Positions 1 through 6,176 of a DNA stretch of 15,813 nt are shown in pieces. How positions within the stretch are numbered: position 1 is the stretch's first letter; each line of letters opens with the position of its first letter. Location: NCBI GenBank assembly GCA_024640385.1, contig JAHEFC010000035.1, positions 1 to 15,813 on the forward strand, written 5' to 3'. The DNA comes from Sphingobacteriales bacterium. Lineage in GTDB: Bacteria > Bacteroidota > Bacteroidia > Chitinophagales > Chitinophagaceae. Position numbers and translations under genes: made by a program. The notes beneath the pieces are model-generated. The model ran no database searches. It was given only the letters and a program-made list of their open reading frames with translations, and was not told the DNA's origin.

Positions 1-1
1 G

Positions 2-616
2 GGGATACATGCTGCAGATCTTGTGATCGAAGCCGCCACGGAGAATGTGGATGTGAAGCTGAAAATATTTAAGGAGATAGATGAATATGCTACAGCTTCA
101 GCGGTCCTTGCCACCAATACATCTTCCATATCAATAACAAAGATCGCTTCAGTGACGAAAAGGCCGGAACGGGTGATCGGGATGCATTTCATGAACCCGG
201 TGCCGGTGATGAAACTGGTGGAGATCATCAATGGCTATGCTACAGATAGAACGGTGACCGATGCCGTGGTGGAAGCAACGAAGAAGCTGGAGAAAGTTCC
301 CTGCGTGGTGAATGATTATCCGGGCTTTGTAGCCAACCGGATTTTGATGCCAATGATCAATGAGGCCATATACACATACTATGAAGGCGTTGCCGGAAAA
401 GAAGAAATTGATACGGTGATGAAACTGGGAATGGCCCATCCGATGGGCCCTTTGCAATTGGCCGATTTTATTGGCCTGGATGTTTGCCTGGCTATTTTAC
501 GCGTATTGCACGAAGGTTTCGGTAATCCGAAATATGCACCCTGTCCTCTGTTGGTGAATATGGTTACCGCAGGGAAACTGGGCGTGAAGAGCAAAGAAGG
601 GTTCTACACATATTGA
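2..616 (+). CDS. 3-hydroxyacyl-CoA (3-hydroxybutyryl-CoA) dehydrogenase, 5' end missing
   Basis: The reading frame is open from base 2, so the gene begins before the window; the GTG at 23 is an internal codon of DLVIEAATEN, not a start. This motif closes the NAD-binding Rossmann half of the 3HCDH family. It is followed by NTSSIS and by MHFMNPV, which holds the catalytic histidine, and then by the all-helical C-terminal domain (NDYPGFVANRILMP, KLGMAHPMGPLQLADFIGLD, KSKEGFYTY). About 204 residues are present; full family members have about 290, so roughly the first 85-90 are missing. The enzyme interconverts 3-hydroxyacyl-CoA and 3-oxoacyl-CoA with NAD in cytosolic fatty-acid or butyrate-type metabolism. 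Substrate chain length cannot be read here. The stop codon lies inside a perfect hairpin (605-637). Confidence 0.93.
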   Translation, partial: GIHAADLVIEAATENVDVKLKIFKEIDEYATASAVLATNTSSISITKIASVTKRPERVIGMHFMNPVPVMKLVEIINGYATDRTVTDAVVEATKKLEKVPCVVNDYPGFVANRILMPMINEAIYTYYEGVAGKEEIDTVMKLGMAHPMGPLQLADFIGLDVCLAILRVLHEGFGNPKYAPCPLLVNMVTAGKLGVKSKEGFYTY

Positions 617-637
617 AGCGGAGCTTCAATATGTGTA
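605..637 (+). repeat. perfect 15-bp inverted repeat spanning the dehydrogenase stop codon
   Basis: Left arm 605-619 and right arm 623-637 are perfectly complementary, with a 3-nt loop (gga). The left arm encodes the last residues (Tyr-Thr-Tyr) and the stop; the right arm is non-coding. A hairpin here could protect or end the dehydrogenase mRNA, but no T-run follows, so it is not a standard intrinsic terminator. The outer part of the right arm runs into the 9-nt repeat array that follows. Confidence 0.8.
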
Positions 638-700
638 ATATGATAAATGTGATAAATGTGATCAATGTGAGATAATGAATGTGGAAATGTGTTTAATGTG
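628..700 (+). repeat. degenerate 9-nt tandem repeat array (AATGTGATA type)
   Basis: Successive units read AATATGTGT, AATATGATA, AATGTGATA, AATGTGATC (628-663, exact 9-nt spacing). AATGTG then recurs at 664, 678, 686 and 695. It fills most of the 100-bp gap between the dehydrogenase and the lipoprotein gene. Bases 637-669 match the complement of 3618-3650 at 31 of 33 positions, so this is one member of a dispersed repeat family. It is AT-rich and non-coding, and I see no recognisable promoter in it. Confidence 0.8.
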
Positions 701-716
701 AAAAACTATTGAACAT

Positions 717-1679
717 ATGCTACAAAATCTGATCATCGTGTGCTTCATCGTTTTTCTGTCCTGCTCTGGCAGGTCTACACAGAAAGATCATCCTCCAACC
801 GTACAAACCTCCGTCCATTCTGATACGGGTTATGTATGGACCAAACTCCTGGACAGTGCTGACTGGAAAAAGAGTTATAATTTCCAGATGTTCACGATCA
901 GGGATACGATGTGGGTGTTCCATGCAGACGGTAACTGGTTTTCAACAGATGGGATGAGCTGGCAAAAATCTGCATTAAGCAACTCGATCTATAATCTGGC
1001 ATTTCTTGATTATGTGCCTTTTAAAGGTGCGGTTTATGGCCTTGGTTATTTCAAGGGCAATATTGAAACATTCAGCTACAGGCCAGAGATCCACATCACC
1101 ACTGATATGAAACGGTGGAGCACGGTAAAGGGCAATTTACCGGCGCGCTTCTTTTATCATCCATTTGTTTTCGATAACAAGATCTGGATCATTGGGGGAG
1201 AAGATAAGGAGAGGAAATATGCAGATATATGGAATTCGACGGATGGTATTAGCTGGACAAAACAGAAAGATGATCTGCCATTTGGTAAAAGAAGTAATAG
1301 CCAGGTAGTGCAGATGAATGGAAAATTGTATTTGTTGGATAACGATGTATGGGTATCCACTGACGCATTGAACTGGGAGAAACTTACTGATGAAATTGTA
1401 AAAGGAGAGCAGATATTCGGATATTCCGCGCAGGTGATGGACAATAAGATCTGGTTATTGGGCTGTAACAGGAATGGCCAATTCACCAGCCAGGTATTGA
1501 TGAGCAGTGATGGAAAAACCTGGACCGGCATGGATGCGCCATGGTCTCCCCGCGGCGGAATTGCGGCAACCGTTTTCCATGGTAATATTTATATGACAGG
1601 GGGAAAATACGGGGGCACGCCCAATCATCCGGACTTCAGGTATAGTAATGATGTGTGGAAGCTGGAAACCAAGCGGTAA
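717..1679 (+). CDS. lipoprotein with Asp-box/kelch-like beta-propeller repeats
   Basis: The 320-residue product begins with a lipoprotein signal (hydrophobic residues 4-14, then LSC with Cys16 as probable lipidation site), so it should sit on the periplasmic side or the cell surface. The body carries five copies of an S/T-T/S-D-x-x-x-W motif at residues 76-82, 128-134, 174-180, 214-220 and 263-269. Each is followed or preceded by a strand such as KIWIIGG, KLYLLD, KIWLLG or NIYMTGG. This spacing of 40-52 residues indicates a five- or six-bladed propeller of the BNR/Asp-box or galactose-oxidase/kelch type. No catalytic residues can be assigned; binding of glycans or proteins is a guess. The ATG at 717 is the only start that keeps the signal peptide. 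The gene meets the next gene tail to tail with 3 nt between the stops. Confidence 0.8.
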   Translation: MLQNLIIVCFIVFLSCSGRSTQKDHPPTVQTSVHSDTGYVWTKLLDSADWKKSYNFQMFTIRDTMWVFHADGNWFSTDGMSWQKSALSNSIYNLAFLDYVPFKGAVYGLGYFKGNIETFSYRPEIHITTDMKRWSTVKGNLPARFFYHPFVFDNKIWIIGGEDKERKYADIWNSTDGISWTKQKDDLPFGKRSNSQVVQMNGKLYLLDNDVWVSTDALNWEKLTDEIVKGEQIFGYSAQVMDNKIWLLGCNRNGQFTSQVLMSSDGKTWTGMDAPWSPRGGIAATVFHGNIYMTGGKYGGTPNHPDFRYSNDVWKLETKR

Positions 1680-1682
1680 ATT

Positions 1683-2327
1683 TTACTTACTCTTAAAATC
1701 ACCACGTTTCCAGGCTTTCACAAAATCTGCCCAGGCAACAGGGTTGAAGATATTCATGGGAGGGGTTTGCCCGGTATAGTATAATTTCTGGGCACCTTGT
1801 TTCAGATTGAAATTGGTGGCTTCCTTGCCGTCTGAAGGCAGGGTTCGGGCCAGGATCCGTCGCTTGGTTTCGTCGTTATTCTGCCGGGCTATTTCGATCT
1901 GATCATCGGGCACTGGCGTATTCACGAAATCCCGTTCAAATTGCTCCCTTGTAGGTCTGGCCTTAATGATGGTAGCCGGAAGATATACAGTATCTGTGAT
2001 CATCAGCTGGATCATACTATACTGGTTGCCCTCAATATTGCGGGGTATCTCAGCTGTTTTGGGCTTGAAGCCAATGGACGTGAACTCCACTTTATCACCT
2101 TTTAATACCACAATAGAGAACACCCCCTGGTTATTGGTGATCGTGCCTCTGCCCGTACCTTTTACAACCACGCTCACTGCCGGTAAGGCCCGAAGGCTGT
2201 CGGCCGTCATCACCACACCATACAGCTGCACCACGGAGTCTTTAAAACTCTCAAATTGGGCCTGGGCTTTAAAAGTCCAGAATGGCAGGGATATTATGAG
2301 AAAGTATCGTAAAAGTTTCTTCATCAA
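1683..2327 (-). CDS. exported carboxypeptidase-regulatory-like domain protein
   Basis: The 214-residue protein starts with a signal peptide (MMKKLLRYFLIISLPFW...AQAQ, cleavage likely near residue 24). Residues about 36-105 (LYGVVMTADSLRALPAVSVVVKG, then TNNQGVFSIVV and VEFTSIGFK) form a carboxypeptidase-regulatory-like beta-sandwich, the same fold as the N-terminal plug extension of Bacteroidota TonB-dependent receptors. Here it stands alone, without a receptor barrel. The C-terminal 100 residues are charged and not recognised. Such stand-alone proteins are common in the phylum and have no firm function; an outer-membrane or surface-linked role is inferred. Either of the first two Met codons could be the start. 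The gene is divergent from mrp across a 97-bp gap. Confidence 0.75.
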   Translation of the reverse strand: MMKKLLRYFLIISLPFWTFKAQAQFESFKDSVVQLYGVVMTADSLRALPAVSVVVKGTGRGTITNNQGVFSIVVLKGDKVEFTSIGFKPKTAEIPRNIEGNQYSMIQLMITDTVYLPATIIKARPTREQFERDFVNTPVPDDQIEIARQNNDETKRRILARTLPSDGKEATNFNLKQGAQKLYYTGQTPPMNIFNPVAWADFVKAWKRGDFKSK

Positions 2328-2347
2328 GGAAAAGGCAATTTACATCC

Positions 2348-2359
2348 ATTGTTCACAAT
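2348..2359. promoter_or_regulatory. small dyad between divergent genes
   Basis: ATTGT-TC-ACAAT is a perfect 5-bp dyad with a 2-nt centre, lying between the starts of the divergent carboxypeptidase-regulatory-like gene and mrp. It could be an operator for either, but dyads this short occur often by chance. Confidence 0.25.
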
Positions 2360-2383
2360 AAACAAAGTAAGGGGTTGATTGGT

Positions 2384-2391
2384 TACCTTTG
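2384..2391 (+). promoter_or_regulatory. Bacteroidota -7 promoter element for mrp
   Basis: TACCTTTG matches the TAnnTTTG consensus of the Bacteroidota housekeeping sigma factor. It would place the transcript start near 2395-2398, giving a leader of about 28 nt before the ATG at 2425. I see no good -33 TTTG at the expected 19-21-nt spacing. The position supports the ATG at 2425 over the upstream in-frame TTG at 2389, which falls inside the element. Confidence 0.6.
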
Positions 2392-2424
2392 CAGCGCATA
2401 AATTTCTTTAACAATTTATTGAAT

Positions 2425-3519
2425 ATGACCCCCGAGGATATACTAAAAGCCTTAAGCCATGTACAGGAACCGGACCTCAAAAAGGATCTGGTGACCCTGA
2501 ATATGGTGCAGAATATTGAGATCAATGGTAATAAGGTAAGTTTCACTATTGTATTGACCACTCCGGCCTGTCCTCTTAAAGAATTGATCCGCAGGGATTG
2601 TGAAAATGCTGTCCATCAGCATGTTGGGGCCGATCTGGAAGTGACCGTGAAATTCACTGCCAATACCACTACCAACAGGGCGGATGGCAAGGCCCTGCTC
2701 AGCAAGGTCAAAAATATCATCGCCGTAGTGAGTGGTAAGGGTGGGGTAGGAAAATCTACCGTATCGGCAAATCTCGCTCTTGCTCTGGCCAGGGGCGGGG
2801 CCAAAGTGGGCCTGATGGATGCGGATATCTATGGACCCAGTGTGCCCATCATGTTCGGGGTGCGCGGACAAAGGCCCTTGATGACCAACTATGAAGGGAA
2901 GGATATGATCGTTCCCATTGAGAAATACGGAATCAAGTTGATGAGCATTGGATTACTGGTGGATGAGAAAAGCGCGGTAGTCTGGAGAGGCCCCATGGCC
3001 AGTTCGGCCATCAGGCAGTTTGTGACCGAAGTGATGTGGGAAGAACTGGATTACCTGATCATTGATATGCCTCCTGGAACCGGTGATATCCATCTTACCC
3101 TGGTGCAAACCGTTCCCGTGACCGGCGCCATTGTAGTGACCACACCACAGGATGTTGCCCTCGCAGATGCTAAAAAAGCGATAGCCATGTTCGGGCAGGC
3201 GCAGATCAAAGTGCCCATCATCGGCCTTGTTGAAAACATGGCCTGGTTCACCCCGGCAGAGCTACCTCAAAACCGGTATTATATTTTCGGAAAAGAAGGC
3301 GGCAAGAAGCTGGCCGATCAATTTGATTTACCATTCCTCGGCGAGATCCCACTGGTACAATCCATCCGCGAAGGCGGTGATATGGGCGTGCCCATCATGG
3401 AAAGTAACGACGAGATCACCAAAGCCGCGTTTATCGAGTTTGCCAACAATGCAGTGAGAAGTATAAGTGTGCGGAATGCTGGTATGCCTTCTACTCAAGT
3501 GGTTGAAGTCTTGGTTTAG
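2425..3519 (+). CDS. mrp: Mrp/ApbC-type P-loop ATPase, iron-sulfur cluster carrier
   Basis: The 364-residue protein has an N-terminal MIP18/DUF59 domain (residues about 1-75, with C49 and C59) and a ParA/MinD-like ATPase domain. The deviant Walker A is GKGGVGKST at residues 104-112, followed by DADIYGPSVP, RGPMASSAI, and IIDMPPGTGD (Walker B). Members carry and deliver [4Fe-4S] clusters in the cytosol using ATP. The usual cluster-binding CPxC motif after VENM is missing: the sequence continues WFTPAELPQNRYYIFGKEGG, and the ATPase half has no cysteine at all. I chose ATG 2425 because the -7 element at 2384-2391 overlaps the earlier TTG start. Length and domain order are normal. A large inverted repeat follows the stop by one base. 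Confidence 0.95.
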   Translation: MTPEDILKALSHVQEPDLKKDLVTLNMVQNIEINGNKVSFTIVLTTPACPLKELIRRDCENAVHQHVGADLEVTVKFTANTTTNRADGKALLSKVKNIIAVVSGKGGVGKSTVSANLALALARGGAKVGLMDADIYGPSVPIMFGVRGQRPLMTNYEGKDMIVPIEKYGIKLMSIGLLVDEKSAVVWRGPMASSAIRQFVTEVMWEELDYLIIDMPPGTGDIHLTLVQTVPVTGAIVVTTPQDVALADAKKAIAMFGQAQIKVPIIGLVENMAWFTPAELPQNRYYIFGKEGGKKLADQFDLPFLGEIPLVQSIREGGDMGVPIMESNDEITKAAFIEFANNAVRSISVRNAGMPSTQVVEVLV

Positions 3520-3520
3520 G

Positions 3521-3650
3521 AATGTGATGAGTGTGATAAATGTGGGAATGTGATGAATGAATGTGAGGAATGCATAAAATGAATTATAATCACATTTCAT
3601 TTATCACATTCATTTGCCACATTCATCACATTTATCACATTTATCACATT
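3521..3650. repeat. 130-bp imperfect inverted repeat built from 9-nt AATGTGATA units
   Basis: The left half (3521-3586) is a run of AATGTGATR-like units; the right half (3587-3650) is their complement (ATCACATTT-like units). The two halves pair over most of their length with a few one-base offsets, around the self-complementary centre ATTATAAT (3583-3590). It occupies nearly the whole gap between mrp and the paiB-like gene, from one base after the mrp stop to seven bases before the next ATG. As RNA it would form a very long hairpin. There is no T-run, so factor-independent termination is uncertain. Confidence 0.85.
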
Positions 3651-3657
3651 AAGGACA

Positions 3658-4272
3658 ATGTACAAGCTGCCTTATTTTAGCGAGACCGATCAGGAGCGAG
3701 TCCTCACATTCATGCGCGCGCATCCTTTCGTTACGCTATGCGGAGTTGATGCGCATGGCAAACCCGTGGCAACCCAGGTACCCGTGTTCATAGATGAGAA
3801 AGAAGATGGGATTTTTCTCTCGGGACATATCATGAAGAGCACCGATCATCATAAAGCATTTGAGGTCAATCCCACCGTACTCGCGCTGTTTACGGGTCCG
3901 CATACCTATGTGAGCGCAAGCTGGTACTCAGATCCAAAAACAGCATCCACCTGGAACTATATCACCGTGCATGCCCGGGGAGAGATGAGATACACGGATC
4001 ACCAGGCCTTGCTGGATATTTTAAAACGTACCACCGATCATTTCGAGAACAACCCGCATTCTCCTTCTAATTTTGATCAACTGCCTCCCGACTATGTAGA
4101 AAAACTCTCTAATGCCATCGTAGCCTTCGAGATCAAAGTGGAGGAGTTGGATAATGTGTTCAAACTAAGCCAGAACCACAGTGATACCAACCGCAAAAGC
4201 ATCATCGACCATCTCCGGCAGGGCGATGAAGAATCAAAACGTATTGCGGAAGAAATGGCTAAGCGACAATGA
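3658..4272 (+). CDS. paiB: PaiB-family FMN-binding protein (putative negative regulator)
   Basis: The 204-residue protein matches the FMN-binding negative transcriptional regulator family along its length. It opens with MYKLPYF, then MRAHPFVTLCGVD, PVATQVPVFID and FLSGHIMKSTDHHKAF, and contains ASWYSDPKTASTWNYITVHARGEM, typical of the split-barrel flavin-binding fold. The C-terminal NAIVAFEIKVEELDNVFKLSQNH segment and length are also usual. In Bacillus the family member PaiB lowers expression of sporulation and protease genes; whether this protein binds DNA is unknown, and a flavin-dependent enzyme role is equally possible. The ATG at 3658 lies seven bases after the inverted repeat. The final codons meet the amidohydrolase gene with no base between the two stops. 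Confidence 0.87.
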   Translation: MYKLPYFSETDQERVLTFMRAHPFVTLCGVDAHGKPVATQVPVFIDEKEDGIFLSGHIMKSTDHHKAFEVNPTVLALFTGPHTYVSASWYSDPKTASTWNYITVHARGEMRYTDHQALLDILKRTTDHFENNPHSPSNFDQLPPDYVEKLSNAIVAFEIKVEELDNVFKLSQNHSDTNRKSIIDHLRQGDEESKRIAEEMAKRQ

Positions 4273-4277
4273 TCATT
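4268..4277. other. 10-bp palindrome formed by two abutting stop codons
   Basis: AATGATCATT is a perfect palindrome. Its core TGA|TCA is the plus-strand stop of the paiB-like gene (4270-4272) joined directly to the complement of the minus-strand stop of the amidohydrolase (4273-4275). No room exists for a terminator between the two convergent genes. Confidence 0.9.
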
Positions 4278-5595
4278 TGATCGTGTTCTTAAAGACCACC
4301 CCATCTTTCATGATCAACATAAAATTCTTTGCAGGGTCTTCGATCAGTTTGATATTCTGAAACGGATTCCCGTCTACCAGGATCATGTCTGCATAAGCGC
4401 CTTCTTCGATCACACCCAGTTTGTTGGGATAGGGATTGCGCGGACCGCTGAGGGCAAGTAGTTCCGCGTTGGTAGATGTCGCCATCTTTAATACTTCATA
4501 AGGCGTATACCATTTGACGAGTTTTGTCAGTTTTGCATTCTGCCTCGCTGCGATCTTAGGATCAAATAATACATCGGTTCCCCAGGCTGTTTTTATCTTA
4601 TACTTTTTTGCGAGGGCATAAGCATTCTCGGTGCCACTGCTCATCTCCAGTTGTTTTTTTCTGTTGGCTGATCCTTCTGGATGCGGGTTCGAATCTTCAT
4701 CGTCCAAAAATGGCTGAAGAGAAAGCCAGATGCCTTTTTCTGCCATCAGCCTGGCTGTTGGTTCATCGATCAGCTGACCATGGTCTATGCATTTGACACC
4801 TGCATTTATAGCGGTAGTGATAGCCTTCGGCGTGTAAGCATGTACAGTCACATAAGTGCCCCAGTTTTCAGCAGCCAATACCGCTGCTTTGAATTCTTCA
4901 TCTGAATATTGGGCCACATCAAGGGGGTCATAATTGGAGGTTACTCCGCCACCAGCCATGAGTTTGATTTGTGACGCTCCCTGTCTCAGTTGTTCCCGGG
5001 TGCGCATCAGTACCTGATCGGCCCCGTCAGCGATGATGGTCATACCGGTTTTTTCCATATAAGATAAAGGACCACCAATTTGCCGGGGCACATCCGTGGG
5101 CAGCCCAAAATCTCCATGGCCTCCGGTTTGAGAAATGGTAGCACCGCTGGGATAGATACGTGGGCCTTTGGCCAGCCCCTGGTCAATGGCTATTTTCAAA
5201 CTAAGAGAATTTCCGCCCAGGTCACGCACCGAAGTGAAGCCACGGAGCAATTGTTTTTCCGCCGCGCTCGCAGCTAACAGGTTCACATAACCGATATCCG
5301 CCATCATGGCCACCTGCATGGGAATAGATTCCATCATGGTGTGCACATGCGCATCGATCAGGCCGGGCATCAGGAATTTCCCCTTGCCATCAATGATCTG
5401 CACATCGCCAGATTTATTAATAGGAATTGGCGTGGTGGAGATCTTGCTGATCAGGTTACCCACGATCAGTACATTGCCTGTAGTTGTTTTTTCATCTTTC
5501 CCATTAAAGATCTGGACATTATTGATAAGGTTGGTTTTCTGTGCCAGGGCATCATAAAATAAGCAGGCGAAAAGCAATATCAGAAAGGATCTCAT
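4273..5595 (-). CDS. exported metal-dependent amidohydrolase (Xaa-Pro dipeptidase/imidazolonepropionase-like)
   Basis: The 440-residue enzyme has a signal peptide (MRSFLILLFACLFYDALAQ). All metal ligands of the amidohydrolase TIM barrel are visible: H83 and H85 in DAHVHT, K211 in QIKLMAGGG (the lysine that is carboxylated), H252 in VTVHAYT, H272 in CIDHGQ, and D341 in AWGTDVLFD. TSVRDLGG (121-128) and the C-terminal GVIEEGAYADMILVDGNP beta segment complete the family pattern. Relatives hydrolyse dipeptides with C-terminal proline or basic residues in the periplasm; the exact substrate cannot be read. An upstream in-frame ATG would add nine residues before the signal peptide, so I chose the ATG ending at 5595. 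CAATTTTG at 5620-5627 (minus) is a weak -7 candidate. Confidence 0.9.
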   Translation of the reverse strand: MRSFLILLFACLFYDALAQKTNLINNVQIFNGKDEKTTTGNVLIVGNLISKISTTPIPINKSGDVQIIDGKGKFLMPGLIDAHVHTMMESIPMQVAMMADIGYVNLLAASAAEKQLLRGFTSVRDLGGNSLSLKIAIDQGLAKGPRIYPSGATISQTGGHGDFGLPTDVPRQIGGPLSYMEKTGMTIIADGADQVLMRTREQLRQGASQIKLMAGGGVTSNYDPLDVAQYSDEEFKAAVLAAENWGTYVTVHAYTPKAITTAINAGVKCIDHGQLIDEPTARLMAEKGIWLSLQPFLDDEDSNPHPEGSANRKKQLEMSSGTENAYALAKKYKIKTAWGTDVLFDPKIAARQNAKLTKLVKWYTPYEVLKMATSTNAELLALSGPRNPYPNKLGVIEEGAYADMILVDGNPFQNIKLIEDPAKNFMLIMKDGVVFKNTIK

Positions 5596-5660
5596 GATGT
5601 TAGTTTGATCGTGAAGAAACAAAATTGCCGGTTAATTTTTCTTGTATTACTGTGTCGTTA

Positions 5661-6176
5661 TTAGAGAGCAGGCATATCGCTATAAGAGCCTTCCAGCATG
5701 TCTGCCTCATTGAGCCCAAAAAAATCCTTGTAATAGTCGCATTGCGATCTGAGATACTCGCTGGTGAATTCGCCTGTATGGTCGATCGCTTCCACTTCCA
5801 GGAAAGTACCGAGGCCTTCCACTACATCGAAATGGAATTTGACATTGTCAACGAAATAGATCTTTCGTTTTTTATCCACGACCTGTTTGATCCCCAGTTG
5901 CAGGGCCAGAATTGTTTTAAGCGCAGGATCGGGTTGGTGTTGATACAGGATCACATCAGACTGTTTTGCCCCTGCAATGTTTTCGCGGTTGTACTGGATC
6001 AGGGCGTTTTCGATATTGCCCTCGCGGAGTTTTAACCGGCCATGCGGAACATTGAAATAGGTATCTACCTGGTGGTCGAGGCCCTTGAACTCAGGATACA
6101 GGCTCAATAATTTTTGTTCATAACTTTCTATTTCCGGCACCCTGGCTTTAAACTCTACGTTCTTTACACTACCCAT
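5661..6176 (-). CDS. CYTH-domain protein (class IV adenylate cyclase/triphosphatase-like)
   Basis: The 171-residue protein is a CYTH triphosphate tunnel domain. It begins KNVEFKARV (E8, K10), a variant of the family's ExExK signature in which the first Glu is Asn. Further barrel residues follow: DTYFNVPHGRLKLRE (38-52), R64, KRKIYF (103-108), FDVVEGLGTFLEVEAID (116-132). Members bind triphosphates with Mg or Mn and act as adenylate cyclases, thiamine triphosphatases or inorganic triphosphatases in the cytosol. The Asn-initial variant is common in the CyaB-like branch, so I do not read it as inactivation. The ATG follows the lipase stop with no base between (TAA-ATG), which implies translational coupling to the lipase. 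Confidence 0.87.
   Translation of the reverse strand: MGSVKNVEFKARVPEIESYEQKLLSLYPEFKGLDHQVDTYFNVPHGRLKLREGNIENALIQYNRENIAGAKQSDVILYQHQPDPALKTILALQLGIKQVVDKKRKIYFVDNVKFHFDVVEGLGTFLEVEAIDHTGEFTSEYLRSQCDYYKDFFGLNEADMLEGSYSDMPAL

Noticed and set aside
149..457. Long open frame antisense to the dehydrogenase
   Set aside because: Its translation is rich in His/Arg and lacks any domain; it mirrors the codon pattern of the real gene. Other antisense frames, such as 2452-2871, 5625-6035, 9215-9628 and 11673-12119, were dropped for the same reason.
628..700. Possible CRISPR-like array
   Set aside because: Units are 9 nt and contiguous, with no spacers; the same holds for 3521-3650 and 13475-13576. 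No cas genes are present.
2389..2424. Upstream TTG start for mrp adding 12 residues
   Set aside because: The TTG overlaps the TACCTTTG -7 element, so it would lie ahead of the transcript start; ATG 2425 begins the conserved TPEDILKAL sequence.
5684..6176. CYTH protein inactivated by loss of the first Glu of ExExK
   Set aside because: The N-V-E-F-K variant is usual in the CyaB-like branch and the other charged barrel residues are present.
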